64,000 nucleotides of DNA. Source: Epilithonimonas zeae. Lineage in GTDB: Bacteria; Bacteroidota; Bacteroidia; Flavobacteriales; Weeksellaceae. The DNA is taken from contig NZ_FSRK01000001.1 of assembly GCF_900141765.1 (NCBI RefSeq), positions 2,232,001 to 2,296,000 on the forward strand. Direction: 5' to 3'. The position numbers and the translations under genes are program-made. Under the pieces are notes generated by a model. It ran no database searches and was not told the DNA's origin. It worked only from the letters and a program-made list of their open reading frames with translations. Position 1 is the stretch's first letter. The number at the start of each line of letters is the position of its first letter. This document shows, piece after piece, positions 7,506 to 16,510 of the stretch.

Positions 7506-8435
7506 TTAAATAACTCTCGCACCTTCGCCATTGATTTTAGTGACGAATGCTTCGCTTTCTATATTTTTCTGATTGAGTAATTCCTTGATTTTTTGTGAAA
7601 TTTCTTCCGCAATTTCCTTCTTTTCACACAACGCAAAAACCGACGGACCGGAACCGGAAATCCCAAAACCAATCGCACCGTTATCCAAAGCCAACTGTTT
7701 CATCTCGTAAAAATACGGGATCAGCATCGCGCGAACCGGTTCTATAATAACATCTTCCATACTTCGACCTACCAAATCCAAATCGTTGTTGCAAAATCCG
7801 GCAACCAAACCGGCAACATTTCCCCACTGCTGAACAGCAGATTTGAGACTGATTCTTTCCTTGATAATTTTCCTGGCTTCACCTGTCGGAACATCTACTT
7901 GCGGATGAACTGAAACCACCGACAAATCTTTTGGATAAGGCAGTTTGAGCGCGTCCAATGGTTCGTAACTCCTGACCAAAACCAAGCCGCCCAAAAGTGC
8001 CGGAGCAACATTATCGGCGTGTGCATTTCCGCAAGCAATTCGTTCTCCTTCCATTGCAAGAGGCAACAATTCTTGTTTGGAAAACGGTTTCCCCATCAAT
8101 TCATTAATTGCAACCAAAGCAGCAACACTGCTCGCTGCACTGGAACCCATTCCGCTGTTGAGTGGCATTTTTTTATATAATTCGATATCAATTCCTTGAT
8201 TAGAATTTATTTTTTCAAGAAATAATCGGATGACGTGTGAAACCACATTTTTGTTTGGGTCTTTCGGAAGTTTCCCGTTATCGCCTTCGATTTTTGTAAT
8301 GACGATTTGATTGGAATCGTTCTTTTTCAAGATAATTTCATCGCCGGGTTCTTGTATCGCAAAACCGAGAACATCGTAACCGCAAACTACATTAGCAACT
8401 GTAGCCGGAGCAAAAACTTTTATAGTATCTCTCAT
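7506..8435 (-). CDS. thrB: Homoserine kinase
   Basis: A 309-residue GHMP-superfamily kinase that phosphorylates homoserine for threonine synthase. The ATP-binding glycine/serine loop PLNSGMGSSAASS (91-103) is clear. The N-terminal VFAPATVANVVCGYDVLG and C-terminal FGISGSGPSVFAL motifs complete the GHMP pattern. It lies 78 bases upstream of thrC and 125 bases downstream of thrA, all on the minus strand, as one operon. Confidence 0.95.
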   Translation of the reverse strand: MRDTIKVFAPATVANVVCGYDVLGFAIQEPGDEIILKKNDSNQIVITKIEGDNGKLPKDPNKNVVSHVIRLFLEKINSNQGIDIELYKKMPLNSGMGSSAASSVAALVAINELMGKPFSKQELLPLAMEGERIACGNAHADNVAPALLGGLVLVRSYEPLDALKLPYPKDLSVVSVHPQVDVPTGEARKIIKERISLKSAVQQWGNVAGLVAGFCNNDLDLVGRSMEDVIIEPVRAMLIPYFYEMKQLALDNGAIGFGISGSGPSVFALCEKKEIAEEISQKIKELLNQKNIESEAFVTKINGEGARVI

Positions 8436-8560
8436 CTAATAAATAATTAAAAATGAATAATTAATTTTTTCTCTCGTAGATTTAAATGATTTTGCAGATA
8501 TTTAAATTAAATTCTTGAATCTGCAAAATTTGCATAATCAGCGAGCCATAACTGTAATTA

Positions 8561-11005
8561 TTATTGCGCTGTAACTCTTACCAAATCTGCAAAAACACCA
8601 GCTGCTGTAACTTCCGCACCTGCGCCCGGACCTTTCACAACCAACGGTGTATTTTTATATCTTGAAGTCGTGAACGAAATGATATTATCACTTCCGGACA
8701 ATCCAAAGAATGGATGATTAGCATCTACAATCTGAACTTCGATGTTGATTTTTCCGTCTTCTAAAACACCAATTAATCTCAGTTTTCTTCCAGAACTTTC
8801 CGCTTCATTTTTGAAAGATGAAAAGTAAGGTTCGTGTTTTTCCAGCTCTTCGTAGAATACAGGAATTGATTCAGCTTTGAGACAAGCTTCCGGAAGGAAA
8901 TCTTTGATATTGACATCAGACATTTCCAACGGCAATCCGATTTCTCTTCCCAAAATCAGCATCTTTCTGGAGAAATCCATTCCGTTCAAATCATCTCTCG
9001 GGTCCGGTTCTGTGTAACCTAATTCCTGAGCAGTTCTTACAACCTCAGCAAAAGTTTTACCGCCAACATAATTATTAAAAATATAAGAAATTGTTCCTGA
9101 CAAAATCGCTTCGATTTTCAGAATTTCATCACCGGAAATCCAGAGGTCATTTAGTGTTTTGATGATAGGAAGTCCGGCTCCAACATTAGTCTCGTATAAG
9201 AAACTCACATTGTTCTTTTTTGCCAATCTTTTGAACTTACTGTATTGCTCGTAAGACGAAGAATTTCCTTTTTTATTGCAAGTTACAATCGAGATATTAT
9301 TGTTAAATAACAACGGATATTCTGCAACAACATCTTCACTGGAAGTATTGTCTACAAAAACTAAATTAGGTAAATTTTTATCTGAAATGTAGTTTATAAA
9401 TTCTTTTAAATTTGATTTTTGTAAATCATTACTAAAGTTATTATTGAAATCAAAATTAGATTCCGGATTATCGAAAATTTTCATTTCCCGACTGTTGGTG
9501 ATTCCCACAACATTGATTTTAATCTGATGGTTTTCTTCGAGATTTTTCTGTTCTCTTTCCAATTGTCGGAACAATTCTTTTCCGATATTTCCTGTTCCTG
9601 CAAACATAACATTAAAGGTTTTTACAGGTGAAAGCAATAGCGAATCGTGAACAACATTAAGCGCTTTTGAAAGTTCATTTCTTTCAATCACGGCAGAAAT
9701 ATTGAGCTCAGATGAACCTTGCGCAATCGCAATAATGTTGATTCCGTTTTTACCCAAAGCACTGAAAAATTTACCGCTGATTCCTCTCGTTTTTTTCATA
9801 TTCTCGCCAACGACAGAAAGAATGCTTAATTCATTATCGAATTGCGGTTCATCAATTTTGTTGGAATTGATTTCAAAATCAAATTCTTCATAGATTGCTG
9901 TTTTCGCTTTTTTCTCATCATCAAAAGCAACCACAAACGAAATACTGTGTTCCGAACTTGCCTGCGTAATGAGAATAATATTCACGTCATACCGCGCCAA
10001 AACATTGAACAATCTCCCACTTAAACCCTTCATTCCAATCATTCCGTTTCCGGTAATATTGATGAGACAAGTTTTCTCGATAGAAACAATTCCTTTGATT
10101 AAACCTTTTGAAATTTCAGATTTTTGATGAATCAAAGTTCCTTCATTTTCCGGCTTAAAAGTATTTTTAATGTAAATCGGAATCTGACTTTCAATGGCAG
10201 GAATCATTGTTGGTGGATAAATCACTTTTGCACCGAAATAGGACATTTCCATCGCTTCCTGATAACTGAGTTCTGACTGAGAAAATGCATTCTTTACTAA
10301 TCTTGGGTCAGCCGTTAAGAAACCGTCAACATCTGTCCAAATCTGGATTTCGTCCGCTTTCAAACCAGACCCCAGAATTGCAGCAGTGTAATCAGAACCT
10401 CCTCTTCCCAAAGTTGTTGTATCATCATTTTTATCTTTTGCAATAAAACCCGTAACAACATAGATTTGATTTTCTAATTTCCAGTTTTTGAGGTTTTCAT
10501 TTGTGTTTTTAGAATCAACATTCGCATTTCCGAAGTGAGAATCCGTTGCAATCAATTCTCTTGAATCTTGGAAAACCGCAGGGAAACTTTCAGATTGAAG
10601 AAAAGCTGAAACAATCTTGCTTGACATCTGTTCTCCGTAAGAAAGCAGTCTATCCTTGATTCTGTCTGATAATTCGCCAAGATTTTTAACGCTGAATAAA
10701 ACATCTTCAATCTCATTGAAACTTACTTTCACCATCATCAACAATGGATTCTGAGCTGTTCTTGGCAATAATTCCGAAATAATCTGATAGTGTTTTTCTT
10801 CCGCAGATTTCAGGATTTCTGAGAAATCGTTTTGTTTCAAAGCTTCTTCTGATGCCGATAAAAGCGCATTCGTAATTCCTGACAAAGCGGAACAGACCAG
10901 GATTAAAGGTTCCTTTTTATTAAATTCTTTTTCTACAATTAGCTTCACATTTTGTAAAGCCTCCACACTTCCGACTGAAGTTCCGCCAAATTTTAAAATT
11001 TTCAT
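8561..11005 (-). CDS. thrA: Bifunctional aspartokinase / homoserine dehydrogenase I
   Basis: The 814-residue fusion carries out the first and third steps of the threonine branch. The aspartokinase domain (about 1-290) begins MKILKFGGTSVGS and has GRGGSDYTAA. Tandem ACT domains (about 300-455) should bind threonine. The homoserine dehydrogenase domain (about 465-814) has the NAD-binding FNVMFAGTGNIGKEL and GTISYIFNN, PDPRDDLNGMD and KGPGAGAEVTAAGV. It is first in the operon, 17 bases after an attenuator terminator whose leader peptide is Thr-rich. Feedback inhibition by threonine is inferred from the ACT domains. Confidence 0.95.
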   Translation of the reverse strand: MKILKFGGTSVGSVEALQNVKLIVEKEFNKKEPLILVCSALSGITNALLSASEEALKQNDFSEILKSAEEKHYQIISELLPRTAQNPLLMMVKVSFNEIEDVLFSVKNLGELSDRIKDRLLSYGEQMSSKIVSAFLQSESFPAVFQDSRELIATDSHFGNANVDSKNTNENLKNWKLENQIYVVTGFIAKDKNDDTTTLGRGGSDYTAAILGSGLKADEIQIWTDVDGFLTADPRLVKNAFSQSELSYQEAMEMSYFGAKVIYPPTMIPAIESQIPIYIKNTFKPENEGTLIHQKSEISKGLIKGIVSIEKTCLINITGNGMIGMKGLSGRLFNVLARYDVNIILITQASSEHSISFVVAFDDEKKAKTAIYEEFDFEINSNKIDEPQFDNELSILSVVGENMKKTRGISGKFFSALGKNGINIIAIAQGSSELNISAVIERNELSKALNVVHDSLLLSPVKTFNVMFAGTGNIGKELFRQLEREQKNLEENHQIKINVVGITNSREMKIFDNPESNFDFNNNFSNDLQKSNLKEFINYISDKNLPNLVFVDNTSSEDVVAEYPLLFNNNISIVTCNKKGNSSSYEQYSKFKRLAKKNNVSFLYETNVGAGLPIIKTLNDLWISGDEILKIEAILSGTISYIFNNYVGGKTFAEVVRTAQELGYTEPDPRDDLNGMDFSRKMLILGREIGLPLEMSDVNIKDFLPEACLKAESIPVFYEELEKHEPYFSSFKNEAESSGRKLRLIGVLEDGKINIEVQIVDANHPFFGLSGSDNIISFTTSRYKNTPLVVKGPGAGAEVTAAGVFADLVRVTAQ

Positions 11006-11022
11006 TAGTTATATTTTAAAAA

Positions 11023-11056
11023 CAAAAAAGCCTTTCTGAAATCAGAAAGGCTTTTG
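11023..11056 (-). terminator. thr attenuator terminator
   Basis: On the minus strand AGCCTTTCTGA (from 11052) pairs with TCAGAAAGGCT (to 11029), followed by six T. It lies between the leader peptide and thrA. The 5' arm word CCTTTCTG is also complementary to CAGAAAGG inside the leader peptide (plus positions 11091-11098), giving a competing antiterminator. Confidence 0.85.
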
Positions 11057-11079
11057 TTAATTATTTATTTTTTTCAATA

Positions 11080-11154
11080 TCACAAACACACCTTTCTGCA
11101 ACTACTAATTGTAGTTGTTGTAGAAATCGTTGTTGTTGTGAATGTGAAATTCAT
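11080..11154 (-). CDS. thrL: Threonine operon leader peptide (24 residues, 9 Thr)
   Basis: The ORF starts ATG at 11154 and ends TGA at 11080. It begins MNFTFTTTT, continues ISTTTTISS and ends CRKVCL: nine Thr and two Ile in 24 codons, with two Thr runs of four. Codons 13-15 can pair with codons 17-19 (CAACTAC with GTAGTTG, perfect 7 bp). Codons 19-21 hold CAGAAAGG, which can pair with the terminator 5' arm. Ribosome stalling at Thr codons would favour antitermination, as in the enterobacterial thr operon. A near-consensus -7 box TACTTTCG lies at 11174-11181. Confidence 0.85.
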   Translation of the reverse strand: MNFTFTTTTISTTTTISSCRKVCL

Positions 11155-11173
11155 TGTCTTGTAAAATCTTTAA

Positions 11174-11181
11174 CGAAAGTA
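11174..11181 (-). promoter_or_regulatory. Probable -7 box of the thr operon
   Basis: Minus-strand TACTTTCG differs from TAnnTTTG at one position. It lies 19 bases before the leader-peptide ATG, so the predicted transcript carries leader, attenuator and thrABC. Confidence 0.45.
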
Positions 11182-11240
11182 TGAAAACATTTCTCACCTG
11201 CCAATTTTTATTCAATTATTTTTAGATTAATTTAGATTTT

Positions 11241-12059
11241 TCATAGAATCGATAACGATTTAACCAAATTTTTCGGTGCATATCCAAACTGTTTTTTGAA
11301 AGCAAAAGAAAAATGGGACAGATTTTCAAATCCGGTTTCGAAATAGACATCAACAGGTTTCTTATGTTTCTCGGCAATTTCATAATGCGCTAATTCCAGC
11401 CGTTTTTTCGTCAGCCATCTTTGCGGTGTGGAGTTGAAAGCTTTGTAAAAATCCCTTTTGAAAGTCGTTAAACTACGGCCAGTCAAATATCCGAATTTCT
11501 CCAGCGGCATATTGAACATATAGTTCTTTTCCATAAAAGCCACCAAATCAATTTTTCCGGGTTCATCAAAATTATTCAGAACAGAATCTATATTTCCATT
11601 AATTGTTCTGAGAATATTAATCGCTTCATTGATTTTCAGCGACGCAATATTTTCCGGGAAATTATTCTGCATCTCAAAATACGGAATCAGTGAAGCGAGG
11701 CAACTTTCCAACAACGGATGTTTTTCGAAACTAATGATTTTTTCTGTTACAATTTTTGATTTTATGGGATTATCTGTGTAAAATTCTCTAAGTCTTTTTG
11801 ATGACAAATGCATTGCAACAGCTTTGTGAGGCAATTCATCTTTTGGATAATTGATGATTGTTGCCAACTGATTTCTAGGAATCAAAAAAGTACTTCCTGC
11901 TCCAAACACAAAACTCTCATCCGCCTGAATAATTTTTGTTTCACCGGAAATCAGCCAAACCAGCAAATGGTCGTCGAATGCTGCTTCTGTCTTGAACAAC
12001 TTACCTTCATAACAGGAAAGTTTAATTTCCGGGTTGATATAATTGACTTGATAATCCAT
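11241..12059 (-). CDS. AraC-family transcriptional regulator
   Basis: A 272-residue regulator. An N-terminal cupin-like sensing half (about 1-150) is followed by a C-terminal AraC/XylS DNA-binding domain (about 170-270). The second half has the two helix-turn-helix units, including GYLTGRSLTTFKRDFYKAF and FETGFENLSHFSFAFKKQFGYAPK. The ATG at 12059 is chosen over a GTG at 12071 because a perfect -7 box ends only one base before that GTG. It lies 27 bases after the SDR gene and probably controls it; its ligand is unknown. Confidence 0.88.
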   Translation of the reverse strand: MDYQVNYINPEIKLSCYEGKLFKTEAAFDDHLLVWLISGETKIIQADESFVFGAGSTFLIPRNQLATIINYPKDELPHKAVAMHLSSKRLREFYTDNPIKSKIVTEKIISFEKHPLLESCLASLIPYFEMQNNFPENIASLKINEAINILRTINGNIDSVLNNFDEPGKIDLVAFMEKNYMFNMPLEKFGYLTGRSLTTFKRDFYKAFNSTPQRWLTKKRLELAHYEIAEKHKKPVDVYFETGFENLSHFSFAFKKQFGYAPKNLVKSLSIL

Positions 12060-12072
12060 ATTGCTTGTCACA

Positions 12073-12080
12073 CAAAGTTA
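12073..12080 (-). promoter_or_regulatory. -7 box of the AraC-family gene
   Basis: Minus-strand TAACTTTG matches TAnnTTTG and lies 13 bases before the chosen ATG. This gives the regulator its own promoter within the SDR-AraC spacer. Confidence 0.55.
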
Positions 12081-12086
12081 CAAATA

Positions 12087-13076
12087 TCAACTCAGTTCAA
12101 ATGTCATTCCTATCATTTCTTCGCTTAGCTTCCACAATCTTTTTGAATTGGTCTCATCCAAAGAATAAGTTTTGATGCCTCCGATAATCGAGACATCAGA
12201 ACTCAATTGTGCAACATCAACATTTTCACAATAAACTCCTCCCAAATCATTAAGCAAAGGACTTGTCGCACACCAAACTGTTGTTGCAGCACCTTGGGGA
12301 ATGGTTTTCAGAGAAGCTTTAACTTCCGGCAATAAATTCCCTTCAGAATCAACATAACCTAATTTTTGAAATAAATCCAAAGGCGCTTCTCTCGATAATT
12401 CGGTTTCTCCGACTGCGCCCGGGCATAAAGCATAACTTCTCACTTTGAATTCTTTTGCACGATTATCCAATTCCAGCGAGAAAAGATTGACTGCAGTTTT
12501 TGATTGTCCATAACCTAACAATGTTTCATATTCTCGATTGAGAAAATTTGGGTCTTCGAAATTGAAATCTGAAAATTGATGTCCGCCGGAAGATACATTC
12601 ACTACTCTTGCGCCGTTTGCTTTTTTCAATGCGGGCCACAATCTCGCTGTTAACTGAAAATGAGCCAAATAATTGACAGCCAATTGAGATTCGAAACCAC
12701 GACTATCTTTGCGAAGCGGAACCCACATAATTCCGGCATTATTAATCAATAAATGAAGTGGTCTCACCGATTCTAAGAATTTTTCAGCAAACTTATCTAT
12801 CGAATCAGGATTAGCCAAATCTAATTCTTCCAGTTCTACATTAGGAATTCCTGCTAGATTTCTTTTTGCTTTTTCAATATCTCTTGCAGGAACTATTACA
12901 GTTGTACCAGCTTTTGATAAGGTTTTAACAGTTTCCAATCCGATTCCTGTATTTCCTCCTGTTACAATTGCAATCTTTCCTTCGAGATCAATTCCTTTGA
13001 TTACGTCTTCTGTTGTTGATTTTGCATTAAAGCCAGAATTAATCGGCTTTTGTAATGTGCCTTGATAATTGTTCAT
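12087..13076 (-). CDS. Short-chain dehydrogenase/reductase
   Basis: A 329-residue SDR with cofactor motif TGGNTGIGLETV (about 40-51), the structural NNAG (NNAGIMWVP), a catalytic Ser in VVNVSSGGHQ and the YxxxK motif YGQSKTAVN. The length and WVP/SSGGH details resemble the retinol-dehydrogenase/oxidoreductase-like SDR branch. The substrate is not predictable. It is probably induced by, or co-regulated with, the downstream AraC-type gene. Two direct repeats lie just upstream of its promoter. Confidence 0.88.
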   Translation of the reverse strand: MNNYQGTLQKPINSGFNAKSTTEDVIKGIDLEGKIAIVTGGNTGIGLETVKTLSKAGTTVIVPARDIEKAKRNLAGIPNVELEELDLANPDSIDKFAEKFLESVRPLHLLINNAGIMWVPLRKDSRGFESQLAVNYLAHFQLTARLWPALKKANGARVVNVSSGGHQFSDFNFEDPNFLNREYETLLGYGQSKTAVNLFSLELDNRAKEFKVRSYALCPGAVGETELSREAPLDLFQKLGYVDSEGNLLPEVKASLKTIPQGAATTVWCATSPLLNDLGGVYCENVDVAQLSSDVSIIGGIKTYSLDETNSKRLWKLSEEMIGMTFELS

Positions 13077-13097
13077 TGTTTAAATATTTTATTAAAG

Positions 13098-13164
13098 CAA
13101 AATTAAACCACATAATCTTCATCAATTTTGTTTAAACGTCCGAATAGACTTTGTTTAAAAGTCC
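13098..13164 (-). promoter_or_regulatory. SDR promoter with two direct repeats (candidate AraC operator)
   Basis: Minus-strand TAATTTTG (plus 13098-13105) is a good -7 box 21 bases before the SDR start, with a TTG at 13123-13125. Upstream lie two direct repeats sharing TTTGTTTAAA and GTCC: 13126-13141 and 13149-13164, offset by 23 bp. Paired direct repeats about two helical turns apart are typical AraC-family sites. Binding by the neighbouring regulator is inferred. Confidence 0.5.
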
Positions 13165-13277
13165 ATTTTTAAAATTAATCTGATATATTTTAATAATCAA
13201 CAATTTTTGGATTAAAATTTTAATTACTGAAAATCAAATACTTAAATATAAAATTAAAAAATATTTACTACTTTGTA

Positions 13278-13309
13278 TTGCATAATACCATTCTATTTAT
13301 ATATCTTTG
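13278..13309 (+). promoter_or_regulatory. Promoter of the padR-pspC unit
   Basis: TTG (13278-13280), 21 bases, then TATCTTTG (13302-13309) fits the Bacteroidota -33/-7 promoter. The gap from 13077 to 13409 holds this promoter, the divergent SDR promoter, and a roughly 100-base leader before padR with a weak TAAAGTT/AACTTTA stem (13315-13321 with 13373-13379). Confidence 0.65.
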
Positions 13310-13409
13310 CAATGTAAAGTTAGAGAAGCGAGTTTGAAGCCGACTTAAAAAATGAGAAAGCAAGAACATTAAACTTTATAATTATTTGAATTTTAACCAA
13401 ACAATTAAT

Positions 13410-13751
13410 ATGAATACCGAGAACACAAAAGCGCAAATGCGTAAAGGAATTCTGGAATTCTGTATTTTGAGCCTTATCCAACAACGCGAAATGTATGTTT
13501 CCGACCTGATAGAATCTCTCAAAAAAGGAAAACTGGATGTAGTGGAAGGAACTCTTTATCCTCTCCTTACAAGATTGAAAAACGGCGAATTCCTCGCTTA
13601 CAGATGGGAAGAATCTACAAGCGGACCGCCAAGAAAGTATTATCAGATTACTGAAAAAGGAAGTCTCTTCCTAGCAGAATTACAAACCACTTGGCAGGAA
13701 TTGACAGATTCCGTCAACCAAATCACATCAAACTCTCACTCTCAAAACTAA
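13410..13751 (+). CDS. PadR-family transcriptional regulator
   Basis: A 113-residue winged-helix regulator. The core shows MRKGILEFCILSLI, the recognition region VVEGTLYPLLTRLKNGEFL and the wing GPPRKYYQITEKG, all diagnostic for PadR. The C-terminal helix for dimerisation is short. ATG 13410 is preferred; upstream in-frame codons do not resemble the family. The stop is 4 bases before the PspC-domain gene, so the two are co-transcribed. PadR is probably an autorepressor of this envelope-stress-like operon. Confidence 0.92.
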   Translation: MNTENTKAQMRKGILEFCILSLIQQREMYVSDLIESLKKGKLDVVEGTLYPLLTRLKNGEFLAYRWEESTSGPPRKYYQITEKGSLFLAELQTTWQELTDSVNQITSNSHSQN

Positions 13752-13755
13752 TATT

Positions 13756-15483
13756 ATGAACAAGACATTATCTATAGCACTCGCAGGGTTCTCTTTTATG
13801 ATAGATGAACACGCTTATATCAAGCTTAGCGATTATCTGAATGCCTTGAGAAATTCTCTAGACGCTCAGGAAGCAGACGAAGTAATGCACGATATTGAAA
13901 TCCGAATGGTCGAGATTTTCAAAGAAGTACTTTCTAAAAGAGAAGTTATCAACGACTCTGACGTAGAAAAAGTAATTGCTCAAATCGGAACACCTGAACA
14001 AATCGATGAGCAGGAAGAAGCATATTTCTCTGAAGGAAAACAAAGTAAATCAAAGTCTTCTACAAGCTACAGCAGTTACAGCAGCAATTCTCAGAAACAA
14101 CTGTTCCGTGACCCGGAAAAACAAAAAATTGCAGGAGTTTGTGCAGGTTTAGCATCATATTTTGGAATGGATATCACTTGGATGAGGTTGATTTGGGTTG
14201 GTGCATTTTTGTTCCTTTGGGTCGCTCCGGGCTCATCTTTCTTGGTAGTGATTTTGTACTTCATCCTTTGGGCCGTTTTACCAAAAGCAGAATCAGCTTC
14301 TGACTTTTTGAAGATGAAAGGAAAGCCTTTAAACTTTGATAACCTAAAGGAAGAATCCAGCAAAATAGTACAGTTTGCCAATGAGACAACTACAAGAGCA
14401 GGAGAAATCTATAACGAGAATCGTCCGAAAATCGGTTCTGCAGGAGATTCTTTCTTGAAAGTTCTGAAATATTGTCTTGCTATTTTGCTAGCATTGATGG
14501 CAGCAGGATGTTTCATCGGATTATTCGCAATGATGTTTGCATATGGTTCTGACAAATTCGGGATGGACAATAATCTAGGATTCTATCTGGAAGAAAACAA
14601 TCTTGGTTATCTGTTGCTTGCAATTGCAGCCTTGCCAACTATTATCTTCGGAGTTGCGTTCTTATTATTATCAATCAAATTATTCTCTCCAAAATCAAAA
14701 TTCAATTATGTTGGGCCAGTGCTTGGAACATTAGGAATTATCTGGATTATTTTAATCGGAGTTTTGGCTGCAAGCGCATCTAGTTTCAACTTCAGATATA
14801 GTGGACAAAATGAAGATTATGAAAATATCTCTATCTCTGCTACAAACGACACGATTTATCTTGACAGCAAGAAAGTGGCAATTCCTGAAAACTTCAAAGC
14901 ATACTTTGGTAAAATCTATTCTGATAAAGCAACAATTTATAAAAGAGATTGGCCAAGTGTAGAAATTACAAGAAGAGAAGATATCAAAACACCTTACATC
15001 ATCATTAAGAAAGAAGCAGACGGCTACAACCAGCCTCTTAAGATGAAAGTTCCTGTGGAGATCAGAGGTAATAGAATTCTTCTTCCAAATTATTTCGAAT
15101 ATCCTTATGAATACAGATTCAGAGATTACAGATTAGATTATGAGTTGGTAATTCCATCTAAAATGAAAGTTATTAATGAAAAAGAATATGAAGTAAGCAC
15201 CCGTGGCGATGATGGACAAAATGAGGATGACCACGAAGATGATAACTATAACAATAATGGAATCACTGTTGAAGAAAATAAAATCAAAATCAACGGAACA
15301 ACTATCGAATATAATTCCGATGAAAGTGACAGTGTAAAAATCAATGGTAAAAACTACTCCAAAGATTCTGCAGATATCGTTCTGGAAAGAATGAAAATTG
15401 ACCAGCAGGTGAAAAAAAGCATCAAAGATATGAACATCAATATCAAAGATGGCAAAAAAGAAATCCATATTAAAACTAATTAA
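13756..15483 (+). CDS. PspC-domain membrane protein
   Basis: The 575-residue protein has an N-terminal cytoplasmic helical region (about 1-95, with IDEHAYIKLSDYLNALR). A Ser/Tyr-rich linker and a PspC domain (about 112-180; KIAGVCAGLASYFGMD and a Trp-rich membrane helix) follow. Further membrane helices lie at about 235-265, 285-310 and 325-345. The rest is a large periplasmic region ending in a very acidic stretch (about 475-490, GQNEDDHEDD). This PadR plus PspC arrangement is common in Flavobacteriia. The function is presumed envelope-stress related; the true substrate is unknown. Confidence 0.85.
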   Translation: MNKTLSIALAGFSFMIDEHAYIKLSDYLNALRNSLDAQEADEVMHDIEIRMVEIFKEVLSKREVINDSDVEKVIAQIGTPEQIDEQEEAYFSEGKQSKSKSSTSYSSYSSNSQKQLFRDPEKQKIAGVCAGLASYFGMDITWMRLIWVGAFLFLWVAPGSSFLVVILYFILWAVLPKAESASDFLKMKGKPLNFDNLKEESSKIVQFANETTTRAGEIYNENRPKIGSAGDSFLKVLKYCLAILLALMAAGCFIGLFAMMFAYGSDKFGMDNNLGFYLEENNLGYLLLAIAALPTIIFGVAFLLLSIKLFSPKSKFNYVGPVLGTLGIIWIILIGVLAASASSFNFRYSGQNEDYENISISATNDTIYLDSKKVAIPENFKAYFGKIYSDKATIYKRDWPSVEITRREDIKTPYIIIKKEADGYNQPLKMKVPVEIRGNRILLPNYFEYPYEYRFRDYRLDYELVIPSKMKVINEKEYEVSTRGDDGQNEDDHEDDNYNNNGITVEENKIKINGTTIEYNSDESDSVKINGKNYSKDSADIVLERMKIDQQVKKSIKDMNINIKDGKKEIHIKTN

Positions 15484-15503
15484 AAATTGAGAGTGGATTA
15501 GTT

Positions 15504-15545
15504 GAAAAGCGGGTCAAAAGATCTTCGGATCTCCGCTTTTCTCCT
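15504..15545 (+). terminator. Terminator with UUCG tetraloop
   Basis: AAAAGCGG (15505-15512) pairs with CCGCTTTT (15533-15540). Inside it AGATC-TTCG-GATCT forms a second helix capped by a stable UUCG loop. It lies after the PspC-domain gene. Confidence 0.75.
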
Positions 15546-15579
15546 AGTTCTTTAAAACCATCGAATCACAAAATTTAAT

Positions 15580-16497
15580 ATGAGACTCTTTCCTTTTTTA
15601 CTTTTGATAATTGGTTATTTACCAACTTCGGCTCAACATAACGGTAGTAAGCTCGTATCTGTTGAAGGTAAAAAAATGTCTTACAAAACTTTTAATCTTG
15701 AAAACAGAAAAGATGGAGAACCTATTTTGGTGTTCGAAGCTGGATTAGGAGGTGGCACCTTCGATCCGATCCTCCCGTATCTACCAGCTAACATTGGAGG
15801 AATAGAATATGAAAGAAATGGACTTGGAAATTCTGAAGCTGATTCTAAGATCCTCTCAGATTCTCAGGTTGTAGAAAGACTGCATAGTATGTTGCAATCA
15901 CTCAACATAAAACCTCCATACCTGCTTGTTGGACATTCTATTGGGGGACCTTACATCAGGCTATTTGCAGCAAAGTTTCCAAACGAGGTCTCCGGCCTTG
16001 TTTTATCAGACCCAACAGATTTTATGTTAACAAAAGAGGAAGATGAAAGAGCAAAGATAAAATCTGAAAGCAAAACTGGATATCAGGAAATTTCTACTAT
16101 CATAATAAAATCACTGTCACAGAATAAAAATGTTAGCCAGGGAACCAGAAACGATGCGGCAAGAGCATTAAACTCCAATTCTAAGGGATTTTTTATTGAA
16201 TATACAGATCTGCCAGCACTGAATAAAAAGATTGCTACAACTGTTATCATTTCGTACAACAAATATATTGAAACTCCGGATGAAGAGATGAACAAAAATC
16301 TAAATTTGGGAATCAATTTTAAAGCTTGGTGGAAAGAATATGATAATCTCAGAATAGAGCATTTTTCTGACCTGATCAAAGATAACGATAACAGCAAAAT
16401 CATTCTGCTACCAAAATATTCTCATGGCATACATTACCAAAATCCGGAATTAGTTGCAAAACTTATTGTGGAGAATTACAAAAGTTATGTTAAATAA
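15580..16497 (+). CDS. Exported alpha/beta hydrolase
   Basis: A 305-residue protein with a signal peptide (about 1-18, ending TSAQ). An alpha/beta-hydrolase fold follows, with oxyanion region FEAGLGGGTFD and nucleophile elbow GHSIGG (Ser120). The acid is probably in the LSDPTDF region and the His in KYSHGIHY near the C-terminus. It should be periplasmic. The substrate is unknown. Its first 45 coding bases closely resemble those of the next gene. The two genes lie 13 bases apart and probably form one transcript. Confidence 0.85.
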   Translation: MRLFPFLLLIIGYLPTSAQHNGSKLVSVEGKKMSYKTFNLENRKDGEPILVFEAGLGGGTFDPILPYLPANIGGIEYERNGLGNSEADSKILSDSQVVERLHSMLQSLNIKPPYLLVGHSIGGPYIRLFAAKFPNEVSGLVLSDPTDFMLTKEEDERAKIKSESKTGYQEISTIIIKSLSQNKNVSQGTRNDAARALNSNSKGFFIEYTDLPALNKKIATTVIISYNKYIETPDEEMNKNLNLGINFKAWWKEYDNLRIEHFSDLIKDNDNSKIILLPKYSHGIHYQNPELVAKLIVENYKSYVK

Positions 16498-16510
16498 AAT
16501 TTATATTAAT

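Noticed and set aside
12060-12071. GTG start for the AraC-family regulator at 12071
   Set aside because: It begins 1 base from a -7 box, so it would lie upstream of the transcript start.
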